Positions 1 to 10,793 of a DNA stretch of 64,000 bases are shown in pieces. Positions within the stretch are counted from its first letter, which is position 1; each line of letters starts with the position of its first letter. This stretch comes from Enterobacillus tribolii (GTDB taxonomy: Bacteria > Pseudomonadota > Gammaproteobacteria > Enterobacterales > Enterobacteriaceae): NCBI RefSeq assembly GCF_003363015.1, contig NZ_QRAP01000008.1, positions 124,001 through 188,000 of the forward strand, written 5' to 3'. The notes under the pieces are model-generated. The model was not told the origin of the DNA. It did no database searches and saw only the letters and a list, made by a program, of their open reading frames with translations. A program made the position numbers and the translations under genes.

Positions 1-216
1 TTCCGGGTAATAAATTCCATGATGTAAGGCGAAAATAAGCAGGGCAAACAATAGTCACCGATGTGAATTAATCACTTATTTTATTTCCGGGCTTATTTAA
101 ACCACTTTTTCATTTTCTTATTCAGTTATTGTGATTACTCAATAATTCTTACCAAAATAAAAAAGGCCATCCGAAGATGGCCAACATGTCGAGAAACTTA
201 AATTCAGCTAAATGGT
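1..216. other. AT-rich region downstream of sucD
   Basis: The first ~150 bases are AT-rich and carry no supported gene on either strand. The only clear element is the sucD terminator at 155-182, listed separately. Whatever follows the suc operon lies outside the window. Confidence 0.6.
155..182 (-). terminator. Rho-independent terminator of the sdh-suc operon
   Basis: On the minus strand a 7-bp stem (GGCCATC / GATGGCC) with a TTCG tetraloop is followed directly by a run of six T. It lies 35 bases past the sucD stop, as expected for the end of the sdhCDAB-sucABCD transcript. Confidence 0.9.
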
Positions 217-1085
217 TTAACGCAATACGGATTTCACGGCGTTGCCGATTTCCGCCAGGCTGCGCACCGTTTTAACGCCGGCAGCTTCCAGAGCGGCAAA
301 CTTCTCATCCGCAGTGCCTTTACCGCCGGCAATAATTGCCCCGGCATGGCCCATACGCTTACCTTTCGGCGCAGTAACGCCCGCGATATAGCCTACCACC
401 GGCTTGGTGACGTGCTCTTTGATGTAGGCCGCGGCGTCTTCTTCCGCATTACCGCCGATTTCACCAATCATCACGATAACTTCAGTCTGCGGATCTTCCT
501 GAAACAGTTTCAGGATATCAATGAAGTTGGAGCCCGGAATCGGGTCGCCGCCGATGCCCACGCAGCTGGACTGGCCGAAGCCGGCGTCCGTCGTCTGCTT
601 CACCGCTTCATAGGTCAGCGTGCCGGAGCGGGAAACGATGCCCACTTTGCCCGGCTGGTGAATGTGGCCCGGCATGATGCCGATTTTGCATTCGCCCGGC
701 GTGATCACGCCCGGGCAGTTCGGCCCGATCATGCGCGCGTCGCTTTGCTCCAGCTTGGCTTTCACCACCAGCATATCCAGGGTCGGGATGCCTTCAGTGA
801 TACAGATGATCAGCTTGATGCCTGCATCAATGGCTTCCAGGATCGAGTCTTTACAGAACGGCGCCGGAACGTAAATCACAGACGCCGTTGCGCCGGTGGC
901 TTGCACCGCTTCGCGCACGGTGTTGAATACCGGCAGGCCCAGGTGCTCAGTGCCGCCTTTGCCCGGCGTTACGCCGCCGACCAGTTTGGTGCCGTAGGCC
1001 AGCGCCTGCTCGGAGTGGAACGTGCCCTGACTGCCGGTGAAGCCCTGGCAGATCACTTTGGTATCTTTATTGATTAAAATGGACA

Positions 1086-1086
<1 letters not shown>
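217..1086 (-). CDS. sucD: Succinyl-CoA synthetase alpha subunit
   Basis: This is the alpha subunit of the cytoplasmic ADP-forming succinyl-CoA ligase, which makes succinate and ATP from succinyl-CoA in the TCA cycle. The 289-residue length equals that of E. coli SucD. An N-terminal Rossmann CoA-binding domain has the motif [10 protein letters not shown] near residue 16. The phosphorylated active-site histidine sits in GHAG, at about residue 247. The start codon overlaps the sucC stop as TAATG, so the two subunits are probably translationally coupled. It is the last gene of the sdh-suc operon and is followed by a strong terminator. Confidence 0.98.
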
Positions 1087-2252
<1,166 letters not shown>

Positions 2253-2386
2253 GATGTTCTATCCATATATAAGTCTGAAGCCACTTCAGCACTGTCTTTT
2301 TTTGGATACGGCCCGCCGCAGGGCGGGTCAATGCATAGCGATACGCAGGTGAATATCCCGTGGCCGGGAGGCCACGGGAAGCCGGA
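2253..2386 (-). other. sucB-sucC intercistronic stem-loop
   Basis: The 134-bp gap contains a perfect 9-bp inverted repeat (CCCGTGGCC / GGCCACGGG, 2357-2378) with a 4-base loop, just after the sucB stop. No T-run follows on the minus strand, so it is not a classic terminator. It more likely acts as an mRNA stabilising or processing hairpin that separates the two enzyme complexes in the transcript. Confidence 0.6.
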
Positions 2387-3589
2387 TTAAACGTCCAGCA
2401 GCAGACGGGCCGGATCTTCCAGCATCTCTTTCACCGTCACCAGGAAGCCAACCGACTCGCGGCCGTCAATCAGGCGGTGGTCATAAGAAAGCGCCAGATA
2501 CATCATCGGCAGGATCACAACCTGGCCATCCACCGCCATCGGGCGATCTTTAATGGCATGCATGCCCAGGATCGCGCTCTGCGGCGGGTTGATGATCGGC
2601 GTGGACATCAGTGAACCGAAGACGCCGCCGTTGGTAATGGTGAAGTTACCGCCGGTCAGTTCTTCTACGGTCAGTTTGCCGTCACGCCCTTTCACTGCCA
2701 GCTCTTTGATACGTTTTTCGATGTCAGCCATGCCGATGGTGTCCACATCGCGCAGGACCGGCGTTACCAGGCCGCGCGGCGTAGAAACCGCAATGCTGAC
2801 ATCGAAATAGTTGTGGTAAACCACGTCTTCGCCGTCAATGGACGCATTCACTTCCGGATAACGTTTCAGTGCTTCCAGCACGGCCTTGATGTAGAAGGAC
2901 ATAAAGCCCAGACGTACACCGTGGCGCTTCTCAAAAGCCTCGCCGTACTGGCGACGCAGGTCCATGATCGGTTTCATGTTAACTTCGTTGAACGTCGTCA
3001 ACATGGCGGTGTTGTTTTTGGCTTCCAGCAGACGCTCGGCCACACGCTTACGCAGGCGGGTCATCGGAACGCGCTTCTCGGTACGGCCAACCAGCGGTGC
3101 GGCGGCAACCGGCTCGGCGCTGGCTTTGGGCTGCGCGGCCAGATGTTTTTCCACGTCTTCGCGGGTGATACGGCCGCCGACGCCGCTGCCTTTCACGTCT
3201 TCAGCCTTAAGCGAATGCTCAGCCAGCAGACGGCGCGCGGTCGGGCTGAGGGCATCGTTGCTGCCCTCTTCCAGCGATGCAGTATGGCGCTGCGCAGGGT
3301 TGGATTCGTTCGCCTGCGCCTTATCGGCGACGGGCTTGCCGGAGATGTCCGCCGGACGCAGACGGCCCAGCAGCTGGCGGGAAATCACCGTGGCGCCTTC
3401 GTCTTCCAGAATGGCGTCGACGATACCCGCTTCCGGTGCCGGTACTTCCAGCACCACTTTGTCCGTTTCGATTTCCACCAGCACTTCATCACGCGCTACG
3501 GTATCGCCCGCTTTCTTGTGCCAGGTCGCCACGGTGGCGTCGGCGACGGATTCAGGCAGGTCGGGGACCAGAATATCTATGCTACTCAT
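2387..3589 (-). CDS. sucB: 2-oxoglutarate dehydrogenase E2 (dihydrolipoyl succinyltransferase)
   Basis: E2 core of the 2-oxoglutarate dehydrogenase complex, which transfers succinyl groups from E1 to CoA. Domains in order are an N-terminal lipoyl domain with the lipoylated lysine in ETDKVVLEV (Lys44), a linker, a peripheral-subunit-binding domain ([14 protein letters not shown]), and the catalytic acyltransferase domain with the HxxxDG motif as [10 protein letters not shown] near the C-terminus. The length of 400 residues is close to the 405 of E. coli. The start is well set, with the usual [20 protein letters not shown]. It lies 74 bp downstream of sucA in the operon. Confidence 0.98.
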   Translation of the reverse strand: MSSIDILVPDLPESVADATVATWHKKAGDTVARDEVLVEIETDKVVLEVPAPEAGIVDAILEDEGATVISRQLLGRLRPADISGKPVADKAQANESNPAQRHTASLEEGSNDALSPTARRLLAEHSLKAEDVKGSGVGGRITREDVEKHLAAQPKASAEPVAAAPLVGRTEKRVPMTRLRKRVAERLLEAKNNTAMLTTFNEVNMKPIMDLRRQYGEAFEKRHGVRLGFMSFYIKAVLEALKRYPEVNASIDGEDVVYHNYFDVSIAVSTPRGLVTPVLRDVDTIGMADIEKRIKELAVKGRDGKLTVEELTGGNFTITNGGVFGSLMSTPIINPPQSAILGMHAIKDRPMAVDGQVVILPMMYLALSYDHRLIDGRESVGFLVTVKEMLEDPARLLLDV

Positions 3590-3663
3590 TCTCTATCCTT
3601 TGTTTTAAAAGCGTATCTTTTCAAAGCATTATTTGAAAAAAGCCATAATCGGAATCGATACTG

Positions 3664-6471
3664 TTATTCAACGTTCAGCGCATCATTAACCAACTCTTGC
3701 TGCTGCTTCTGGTGAACCGACATGTAACCTACCGCCGGTGACGCAGACGCCGCGCGGCCCGCATAGCGCAGAGAGGCGCCAAACGGCACGACTTCGCGGA
3801 AATTATGCTGGCTGCAATACCATGCTCCCTGGTTCAGCGGTTCTTCCTGGCACCATACGAAGTCATGCACGTGGGCATAAGGCGCCAACACGTTCTGCAC
3901 CGCCTGATGCGGGAAAGGATAGAGCTGTTCGATACGCACGATAGCGACATCTTTCTGCTCATTCTTACGGCGCTGTTCCAGCAGATCGTAATAAACCTTA
4001 CCGGAACACATTATCACGCGCTTAACGCCTTTCGGGTCCAGCTCGTCAATTTCACCGATAGCCGGCATAAATGAACCGTCGGCCAGATCGTCCAGCGAAG
4101 AAACGGCCAGCGGATGACGCAACAGCGACTTCGGCGACATGACCACCAGCGGGCGGCGCATTCCGCGCAACGCCTGACGGCGCAGCATGTGGTAAACCTG
4201 CGCCGGGGTGGACGGAACGCAGACCTGAATATTCTGCTCGGCGCACAGCTGGAGATAACGCTCCAGGCGTGCGGAGGAGTGTTCCGGCCCCTGCCCTTCG
4301 TAGCCGTGCGGCAGCAGCATGACCAGGCCGCACATCCGGCCCCACTTCTGCTCGCCGGAGCTGATGAACTGGTCGATGACGACCTGAGCGCCGTTGGCGA
4401 AGTCGCCGAACTGCGCTTCCCAGATGGTCAGCGTGCGCGGTTCCGCCGTGGCGTAGCCGTATTCAAACGCCAGCACCGCGGCTTCGGACAGCACGGAGTC
4501 CCAGACTTTGAAGTCGCCCTGACCGTTATGTACGTTCTCCAGCGGAACGTAAACCGAACCGTCTTTCTGGTTATGTATCACCGCGTGACGGTGGAAGAAG
4601 GTTCCGCGGCCGCAGTCCTCGCCGGAAATACGTACCGGCACGCCTTCGTCAACCAGCGTTGCATAGGCCAGCGTTTCGGCGCCGCCCCAGTCGAACGGCT
4701 TGGTGCCTTCGGCCATTTCAGCGCGATCAGCGTAAATTTTGGCGACGCGTGACTGCATTTCAACGCTTTCCGGCGCCCGGCTGATGCTGCGCGCCAGATC
4801 CTGCAGACGCTTACGCTCTACCGTACTCGGATAGCTTTCGTCCCACTCATGGTTCAGATACGGCGACCAGGTGAAAGTGTGCATGTTCATCGGACGCCAC
4901 TCTTCTACCACGCAGTCGCCGCGATCCAGCGCGTCGCGATAGAGATTGACCATCTCAGTGGCATCTTCCAGCGACGCGACTTGCTGCTCGGCCAGTTTGT
5001 CGGCGTAGATCTTACGCGGCGTCGGATGCTTTTTGATCTTCTGGTACATGATCGGCTGGGTTGCACTCGGCTCGTCGGCCTCGTTATGGCCGTGACGGCG
5101 GTAGCACACCAGATCGATAAACACATCGCGCTTGAAGCTGTTGCGGAAATCCAGCGCCAGGCGGGTCACGAAAGCCACCGCTTCCGGATCGTCGGCGTTA
5201 ACGTGGAAAATCGGCGCCTGCACCATCTTGCCGATATCGGTGCAATATTGGGTGGAACGGGCGTCTTTCGGGTTAGAGGTGGTGAAGCCAATCTGGTTGT
5301 TGATCACGATACGTACCGTACCGCCCACTTCATAACCGCGCGCCTGGGACATGTTCAGGGTTTCCTGCACGATACCCTGGCCGGCGATGGCCGCGTCACC
5401 GTGAATGGTGATCGGCAGCACCATGTCGCTGCGTGCCTTGTCCAGACGATCGCGGCGCGCGCGCACCGAGCCCATAACCACCGGGCTGACGATTTCCAGA
5501 TGCGACGGGTTGAACGCCAGCGCCAGGTGCACCAGACCGCCTTCGGTTTCCACGTCGGAGGAGAAGCCCATGTGGTACTTCACGTCACCGGCGCCCAGGT
5601 GTTCTTTATGTTTACCGGCGAACTCGTCGAACAGATCCTGCGGTTTTTTACCCAGCACGTTGATTAACACGTTCAGGCGGCCGCGGTGCGCCATGCCCAG
5701 CACCGCTTCGCGGGTGCCGTTCTTGCCGGCGTGACGGATCAGCTCTTTCAGCATCGGAACCAGCGCGTCGCCGCCCTCAAGCGAGAAGCGCTTGGCACCG
5801 GGGAACTTCGCCCCCAGATAGCGCTCCATCCCTTCAGCCGCCGTCAGCTCACTCAGAAAACGTTTCTTTTCTTCAGGGCTGAAAACCGCCTGCCCGACGA
5901 CCGATTCCAGACGCTGCTGGATCCAGCGCTTCTCTTCGGTGTTGGTAATGTGCATGTATTCCGCGCCGATAGAACCGCAGTAGGTCTGCTTCAGGGCTTC
6001 ATACAGATCGGCCAACTTCATGGTTTCTTTGCCGATGGCGAAAGAACCCACGTTGAAGGTTTGTTCGAAATCCTCTTTAGTCAGGTTGTGGAACGCCGGA
6101 TCGAGATCGGGCACCACATCCTGCTTCCACAAACCGAGGGGGTCGAGGTTAGCGTTCTGATGGCCGCGGAAACGGAATGCGTTGATCATCTGCAGGACTT
6201 TAACCTGCTTGGCATCGGTTTCCGGATCGTTCAGAGGTGTGTGGAATCGTGAAGGGTCTTTCGCCAGACGGCGGAAATATTCACGGGTTTGCGAGTGGAA
6301 GTGTTCGGATTTCAGTCCAGTTGTCGGCAAGGTCTCGAAGATCTCCCTCCAACTGTGGTCGACCGAGTCAGGATCGGTCAGGTAATCCTCATAGAGCTGT
6401 TCTATGTAAGACTGGTTTGCGCCCGCCAGATAGGAGGAATCCAGCCAGGCCTTCATTGCGCCGTTCTGCAT
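3664..6471 (-). CDS. sucA: 2-oxoglutarate dehydrogenase E1 component
   Basis: Thiamine-diphosphate-dependent decarboxylase of the 2-oxoglutarate dehydrogenase complex. The 935 residues compare with 933 in E. coli, and the N-terminus MQNGAMKAWLDSSYLAGANQ is the normal one. The central TPP-binding region (GMAHRGRLNVL; HGDAAIAGQGIVQETLNMS) and the C-terminal transketolase-like domain (EYGYATAEPRTLTIWEAQFGDF) are both intact. It sits 392 bp after sdhB, so it may have its own weak promoter besides readthrough from sdhC. Confidence 0.98.
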   Translation of the reverse strand: MQNGAMKAWLDSSYLAGANQSYIEQLYEDYLTDPDSVDHSWREIFETLPTTGLKSEHFHSQTREYFRRLAKDPSRFHTPLNDPETDAKQVKVLQMINAFRFRGHQNANLDPLGLWKQDVVPDLDPAFHNLTKEDFEQTFNVGSFAIGKETMKLADLYEALKQTYCGSIGAEYMHITNTEEKRWIQQRLESVVGQAVFSPEEKKRFLSELTAAEGMERYLGAKFPGAKRFSLEGGDALVPMLKELIRHAGKNGTREAVLGMAHRGRLNVLINVLGKKPQDLFDEFAGKHKEHLGAGDVKYHMGFSSDVETEGGLVHLALAFNPSHLEIVSPVVMGSVRARRDRLDKARSDMVLPITIHGDAAIAGQGIVQETLNMSQARGYEVGGTVRIVINNQIGFTTSNPKDARSTQYCTDIGKMVQAPIFHVNADDPEAVAFVTRLALDFRNSFKRDVFIDLVCYRRHGHNEADEPSATQPIMYQKIKKHPTPRKIYADKLAEQQVASLEDATEMVNLYRDALDRGDCVVEEWRPMNMHTFTWSPYLNHEWDESYPSTVERKRLQDLARSISRAPESVEMQSRVAKIYADRAEMAEGTKPFDWGGAETLAYATLVDEGVPVRISGEDCGRGTFFHRHAVIHNQKDGSVYVPLENVHNGQGDFKVWDSVLSEAAVLAFEYGYATAEPRTLTIWEAQFGDFANGAQVVIDQFISSGEQKWGRMCGLVMLLPHGYEGQGPEHSSARLERYLQLCAEQNIQVCVPSTPAQVYHMLRRQALRGMRRPLVVMSPKSLLRHPLAVSSLDDLADGSFMPAIGEIDELDPKGVKRVIMCSGKVYYDLLEQRRKNEQKDVAIVRIEQLYPFPHQAVQNVLAPYAHVHDFVWCQEEPLNQGAWYCSQHNFREVVPFGASLRYAGRAASASPAVGYMSVHQKQQQELVNDALNVE

Positions 6472-6863
6472 TATGATCCCTTAAGCTTTAAAAGCTTCAG
6501 TTTTCGCCGTGATAAACATAGTGTTTCAAGTGGCCGGACTATTGCACTTATGTGTATAACCCATTGCCGTTAAAAACATTTCTCGTAATTAGATGCTGCG
6601 TAATTACTTTATCGTAACTACATCGTAACTACACGTTTCTTCAGTAAGGTTAATCAACGTTTTGTGACGAGGACACATAGCCTGTTGCCGAAATGTGTGT
6701 TGCACCTCACGCTCCGTAACCGGAACCAGGGAACCTCTAAAAACCGGCGAAACTGTCAGCTTTTAGAGATTTCCTCTGCGTAGCGGGAAAAACATCCGTT
6801 TTCCCCGCTACGAGACACACTCCCGACAAAAATTGCCGGAATTTTAATCAACTACCGCAATAC
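6472..6863 (-). other. sdhB-sucA intercistronic region with two inverted repeats
   Basis: These 392 bases hold no ORF I can support. Two inverted repeats are visible. One is CTCTAAAA / TTTTAGAG (6735-6742 with 6761-6768). The other is a longer hairpin with arms CGTAGCGG / CCGCTACG (6779-6786 with 6805-6812) extended inward by an A/T-rich stem. Neither is followed by a T-run on the minus strand, so partial readthrough from sdh into suc is expected. I could not fix promoter hexamers for sucA. Confidence 0.55.
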
Positions 6864-7580
6864 TTAAGCACCACGCTGCAACAGCATGGACTTAATATGT
6901 CCAATCGCGCGGGTCGGGTTCAACCCTTTCGGACACACGTTTACACAGTTCATGATGCTGTGGCAGCGGAAAACGCTGAAAGCATCACTCAGGTCGTCCA
7001 GACGCGCCGGGGTTTCGGTATCGCGACTGTCGATCAGGAAGCGATACGCCGCCAGCAAGCCGGCCGGGCCGATGAACTTGTCCGGGTTCCACCAGAAGGA
7101 CGGGCAAGAGGTCGAACAGCAGGCGCACAGAATGCACTCGTACAGTCCGTCCAGCTTGGCGCGCTGCTCCGGTGATTGCAGGTGTTCACGCGCCGGCGGG
7201 TTCTTGCCGTCGTTAAGCAGGAACGGTTTGATCTTTTCGTATTGGGTATAGAACTGCCCCATATCGACGACCAGATCGCGCACCACCGGCAGCCCCGGCA
7301 GCGGGCGGATCACAATCTTCTTGCCTGAACGCGTCAGCGCGGACACCGGCGTAATACATGCCAGGCCGTTTTTGCCGTTCATGTTCAGGCCGTCGGAACC
7401 GCACACGCCTTCACGGCAGGAGCGACGGAAAGACAACGACGGATCCTGCTCTTTCAGCTTGATCAGCGCGTCCAGCAACATCATGTCGCGCCCTTCTTCC
7501 GCTTCCAGCGTGTAATCCTGCATGCGGGGAGCGTTGTCCACGTCCGGGTTGTAACGATAAATAGAAAACTCGAGTCTCAT
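6864..7580 (-). CDS. sdhB: Succinate dehydrogenase iron-sulfur subunit
   Basis: The electron-transfer subunit of respiratory complex II passes electrons from the SdhA flavin to ubiquinone through three Fe-S clusters. Ligands are visible for [2Fe-2S] (CREGVCGSDGLNMNGKNGLAC region), for [4Fe-4S] (CILCACC) and for [3Fe-4S] (CxxxCP and CHSIMNC / CPKGLNP). The chosen start gives 238 residues beginning MRLEFSIYRY as in E. coli; a GTG one codon upstream is less likely. The gene follows sdhA by 17 bp. Confidence 0.98.
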   Translation of the reverse strand: MRLEFSIYRYNPDVDNAPRMQDYTLEAEEGRDMMLLDALIKLKEQDPSLSFRRSCREGVCGSDGLNMNGKNGLACITPVSALTRSGKKIVIRPLPGLPVVRDLVVDMGQFYTQYEKIKPFLLNDGKNPPAREHLQSPEQRAKLDGLYECILCACCSTSCPSFWWNPDKFIGPAGLLAAYRFLIDSRDTETPARLDDLSDAFSVFRCHSIMNCVNVCPKGLNPTRAIGHIKSMLLQRGA

Positions 7581-7597
7581 CACCTGTTCCTCCGCAA

Positions 7598-9364
7598 TCA
7601 GTAAGTACGCACTTTCGGCGGGAATGCCTCACGCAGCTTGGGCTGCATGTTGACGCTGCGACGCGTCATGCTCTCGCTTTGCGGCAGGTACAGGGAGTGA
7701 CACAGCCAGTTGGCGTCGTCACGGTCCGGGTAGTCGAAGCGGCTGTGCGCGCCACGGCTTTCGGTACGGAAGTTCGCCGCCACCGCGGTGGCGTAAGCGG
7801 TTTCCATCAGGTTATCCAGCTCCAGGCACTCGACGCGCTGGGTGTTGAAGTCGCTGGATGTGTCGTCCAGGCGCGCATTTTTCAGGCGCTCACGGATCAC
7901 TTTCAGCTCTTCCAGCCCCTTCGCCATCGCATCGCCTTCGCGGAATACCGAGAAGTTATGCTGCATGCAAGCCTGCAGCGCCTTACGGATCTCAACCGGA
8001 TCTTCGCCGCTGCGGGTGCTGTTCCAGCGGTTCATACGCGCCAGGGAAGCATCGATGTCGGATTCGCTGGCGTCGCGGCTGGCGCCCTGCTCCAGCAGGC
8101 ACTCCTGCAGGTGCAACCCGGCGGAACGGCCGAACACCACCAGGTCGAGCAGCGAGTTGCCGCCCAGGCGGTTAGCGCCGTGCACCGATACGCAGGCGAT
8201 TTCACCCACCGCGAACAGGCCCGGAATCACAACGTCTTCGCCCTTCTCGTTGACGGTCAGCGCCTGACCGGTCACCTTGGTCGGAATGCCGCCCATCATG
8301 TAGTGACAGGTCGGGATAACCGGAATCGGCTCTTTCACCGGATCGACGTGCGCGAAGGTACGCGACAGTTCGAGAATGCCCGGCAGACGCGCTTCAAGCA
8401 CATCTTTACCCAGGTGATCCAGCTTCAGCTTGGCGTGCGGGCCCCACGGGCCGTCACAGCCGCGGCCTTCGCGGATTTCGATCATGATGGAACGCGCCAC
8501 CACGTCACGGCCGGCCAGGTCTTTGGCGTTCGGCGCATAACGCTCCATGAAGCGCTCGCCGTCTTTGTTCAGCAGGTAACCGCCTTCGCCGCGGCAACCT
8601 TCAGTCACCAGAACCCCTGCGCCGGCGATACCGGTCGGGTGGAACTGCCACATCTCCATGTCCTGCACCGGCACGCCGGCGCGCAGCGCCATGCCGACGC
8701 CGTCGCCGGTATTGATGTGGGCGTTGGTGGTGGACTGGTAGATACGGCCCGCGCCGCCGGTCGCCAGCACGGTCGCTTTGGCTTTGAAGTAAACCACTTC
8801 ACCGGTTTCGATGCAGATCGCGGTGCAACCCACAATCGCGCCATCCTGGTTTTTCACCAGATCCAGCGCATACCATTCGGAGAAAATGGTGGTATGGTTT
8901 TTCAGGTTCTGCTGATACAGCGTGTGCAGCAATGCATGACCGGTACGGTCAGCCGCCGCTGCGGTACGCGCCGCCTGCTCGCCGCCGAAGTTCTTCGACT
9001 GGCCGCCGAACGGACGCTGATAGATACTGCCGTCGTCCAGGCGGGAGAACGGCAGGCCCATATGTTCCAGCTCCAGAATCGCTTCCGGGCCGGTCTTACA
9101 CATATATTCGATGGCATCCTGGTCGCCGATATAGTCGGAACCTTTCACCGTGTCATACATGTGCCATTCCCAGTTGTCTTCATGGGTATTACCCAGCGCA
9201 ACCGTGATACCACCCTGGGCGGATACCGTGTGGGAACGGGTCGGAAAAACTTTGGACAGCAGGGCGCAGGAAAGGCCCATCTGTGATATTTGCAGCGCCG
9301 CGCGCATTCCCGCGCCGCCGGCACCGATAACAACCGCGTCAAACTCTCTTACTGGCAGCTTCAT
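7598..9364 (-). CDS. sdhA: Succinate dehydrogenase flavoprotein subunit
   Basis: Catalytic subunit of complex II that oxidises succinate to fumarate on the cytoplasmic face of the inner membrane. The 588 residues equal the E. coli length. The N-terminal dinucleotide-binding motif [11 protein letters not shown] (from residue 14) and the covalently flavinylated histidine in [11 protein letters not shown] (His45) are present, as is the substrate-domain motif [21 protein letters not shown]. The start codon directly follows the sdhD stop (TAAATG), which implies coupling. Confidence 0.98.
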   Translation of the reverse strand: MKLPVREFDAVVIGAGGAGMRAALQISQMGLSCALLSKVFPTRSHTVSAQGGITVALGNTHEDNWEWHMYDTVKGSDYIGDQDAIEYMCKTGPEAILELEHMGLPFSRLDDGSIYQRPFGGQSKNFGGEQAARTAAAADRTGHALLHTLYQQNLKNHTTIFSEWYALDLVKNQDGAIVGCTAICIETGEVVYFKAKATVLATGGAGRIYQSTTNAHINTGDGVGMALRAGVPVQDMEMWQFHPTGIAGAGVLVTEGCRGEGGYLLNKDGERFMERYAPNAKDLAGRDVVARSIMIEIREGRGCDGPWGPHAKLKLDHLGKDVLEARLPGILELSRTFAHVDPVKEPIPVIPTCHYMMGGIPTKVTGQALTVNEKGEDVVIPGLFAVGEIACVSVHGANRLGGNSLLDLVVFGRSAGLHLQECLLEQGASRDASESDIDASLARMNRWNSTRSGEDPVEIRKALQACMQHNFSVFREGDAMAKGLEELKVIRERLKNARLDDTSSDFNTQRVECLELDNLMETAYATAVAANFRTESRGAHSRFDYPDRDDANWLCHSLYLPQSESMTRRSVNMQPKLREAFPPKVRTY

Positions 9365-9712
9365 TTAAGCACCCCACACCACTAATGTTCCGTAAACCAT
9401 ATAAACCAGCAGCACGGCCACGATGACCAGTTGCAGCACCAGACGCAACGCCAGCGGTTTGATGTAATCCGTCAGTACCTGCCACATCCCGATCCAGCCG
9501 TGCACCAGCACGGAGATCAGCATCAGCATGGTAAAGACCTTGGTAGTGTGCGAGGCGAAGAAACCACGCCAGATTTCATAAGTCAGCGTATCCGCGGTCA
9601 GAACAAAACCGAGAATATAGAGCACATACAATGTGATAATGACGGCAGCGGCGCGTAACAGTAACCAGTCATGAATACCGTTGCGGCCCAGAGCGGAAGC
9701 GTTGGTTACCAT
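9365..9712 (-). CDS. sdhD: Succinate dehydrogenase membrane anchor SdhD
   Basis: Small hydrophobic subunit that anchors complex II in the inner membrane and shares haem b556 and the quinone site with SdhC. The protein has 115 residues with three predicted transmembrane helices. It contains the conserved [14 protein letters not shown] and the His-containing second helix ([20 protein letters not shown]). Its start overlaps the sdhC end by 7 nt. Confidence 0.97.
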   Translation of the reverse strand: MVTNASALGRNGIHDWLLLRAAAVIITLYVLYILGFVLTADTLTYEIWRGFFASHTTKVFTMLMLISVLVHGWIGMWQVLTDYIKPLALRLVLQLVIVAVLLVYMVYGTLVVWGA

Positions 9713-10095
9713 ACGAGGACTCCAGCCAGAACAGCAAGCACAACGGTAATCACGAACGAAATGTTCGCCGAGCGACTACCAGCCACAAAATTCTCTTCGA
9801 GATAGCCGAAATCCATCAGCAGGTGGCGAACGCCAACAACGATGTGATAGGCCAGCGCGGTAAGAATTCCCCAAACGATGAATTTGACGATGAAGCTGTC
9901 CATCACCGCCGCCGCCTGGACAAACCCTTCCGGAGAAGAGAGAGACAGGCCGAGCAGCCACAGCAGGATCCCAATGGCGATGAAGGTGATCACGCCGGTC
10001 ACGCGGTGTAAGATGGAAGCTATCGCAGTTACGGGAAACCGGATCGTTTGCAGATCCAGATTGACAGGTCTTTGTTTTTTCACGGTTTTGCCCAC
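9706..10095 (-). CDS. sdhC: Succinate dehydrogenase cytochrome b556 subunit SdhC
   Basis: First gene of the operon; it encodes the cytochrome b subunit of complex II with three transmembrane helices and the haem-ligand histidine region ([13 protein letters not shown]). I chose the GTG at 10,095, giving [20 protein letters not shown] after the initiator and exactly 129 residues, the E. coli length. A longer reading from 10,140 adds 15 residues (TRPGPEEGNNNK) unlike any SdhC N-terminus. The start is preceded by AAGAG on the minus strand. Confidence 0.95.
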   Translation of the reverse strand: MGKTVKKQRPVNLDLQTIRFPVTAIASILHRVTGVITFIAIGILLWLLGLSLSSPEGFVQAAAVMDSFIVKFIVWGILTALAYHIVVGVRHLLMDFGYLEENFVAGSRSANISFVITVVLAVLAGVLVW

Positions 10096-10285
10096 ACAGC
10101 TCTTATTATTGTTTCCTTCCTCCGGGCCTGGGCGGGTCAAGCAGCGTTATGGTGCAACCCTGCGGTGCGCCTCAACAAACTTCCTCTTTGTTCAGACGGT
10201 GCGCTCAGGTAACGCTGGGTGCTCCTACTACAGGCGTACACCACGAAAACAGCATGATGAACAGAAGTCCCGGAGACCTGGCGGC

Positions 10286-10314
10286 AGTATAGGGTTATCA
10301 CAATCTGATTACAA
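10286..10314 (-). promoter_or_regulatory. sdhC promoter (sigma70)
   Basis: On the minus strand, -35 TTGTAA (10,309-10,314) and -10 TATACT (10,286-10,291) are separated by exactly 17 bp. The likely start is near 10,280, about 185 nt upstream of the sdhC GTG. A CRP site is centred about 80 bp upstream of that start. Confidence 0.75.
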
Positions 10315-10349
10315 TTCGAATACAAAACGATTATTGAGATTTGACCCGA

Positions 10350-10369
10350 ACAGTGACACAAGTCACATA
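10350..10369. promoter_or_regulatory. CRP (cAMP receptor protein) site upstream of sdhC
   Basis: AGTGA-N6-TCACA at 10,352-10,367 matches the consensus TGTGA-N6-TCACA at 9 of 10 positions. Its centre near -80 from the proposed sdhC start suits class I activation. E. coli sdh is known to be activated by CRP. The site could also influence the divergent gltA. Confidence 0.7.
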
Positions 10370-10401
10370 ATTAACAAAAACACTAAAATCAATTACATGA
10401 T

Positions 10402-10430
10402 TTGACAAGAGTTCAACATTTCCGTTACAA
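10402..10430 (+). promoter_or_regulatory. Possible gltA promoter
   Basis: A perfect -35 TTGACA (10,402-10,407) is followed after 18 bp by TACAAC, four of six matches to a -10. The transcript would have a leader of about 350 nt. Other promoters nearer the gene are possible. Confidence 0.4.
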
Positions 10431-10793
10431 CATAGTTGGCAAATGGCCTATGTTGTACTATCGATAAGCAACGCACTTCCCCCAATCGCGAAGTTATGCA
10501 ACAGTGTGTTTTGTGAAAGTCCCTATACACATCATAGGCATTAATCAATATGTTATAACGAATCACTACGGATCGTTAACACCATTGAAACCGAGCTGTC
10601 AGGTAGCGGGTGCTACCGGCAGGCTGACTCAAAAATAACCGGAATCTGAAGATGCTCTGTACCCTCTTTTCGACGCCGGATTGGCGTCCGTGGAGCAAAC
10701 GCCGGAAGACAGCCGACAGTAAGGCAGCAGCCGATGATGTAACCGGTTTCAGTAGTTCAGATTTTTATAAAATAAGGCGCTAAGGAGACTGTA

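Larger units (their letters stand above)
10096..10793. other. sdhC-gltA divergent control region
   Basis: These 698 bp hold no gene. They carry the sdhC promoter and a CRP site (listed separately) and a possible gltA promoter. The gltA leader would be long, over 300 nt, and includes a short hairpin GGTAGC-GGGT-GCTACC at about 10,602-10,617. Binding sites for ArcA or other regulators known at this locus in E. coli cannot be assigned by eye. Confidence 0.7.

Noticed and set aside
10096-10140. SdhC start at 10,140
   Set aside because: It adds 15 residues unlike SdhC; the GTG at 10,095 gives the exact family length.
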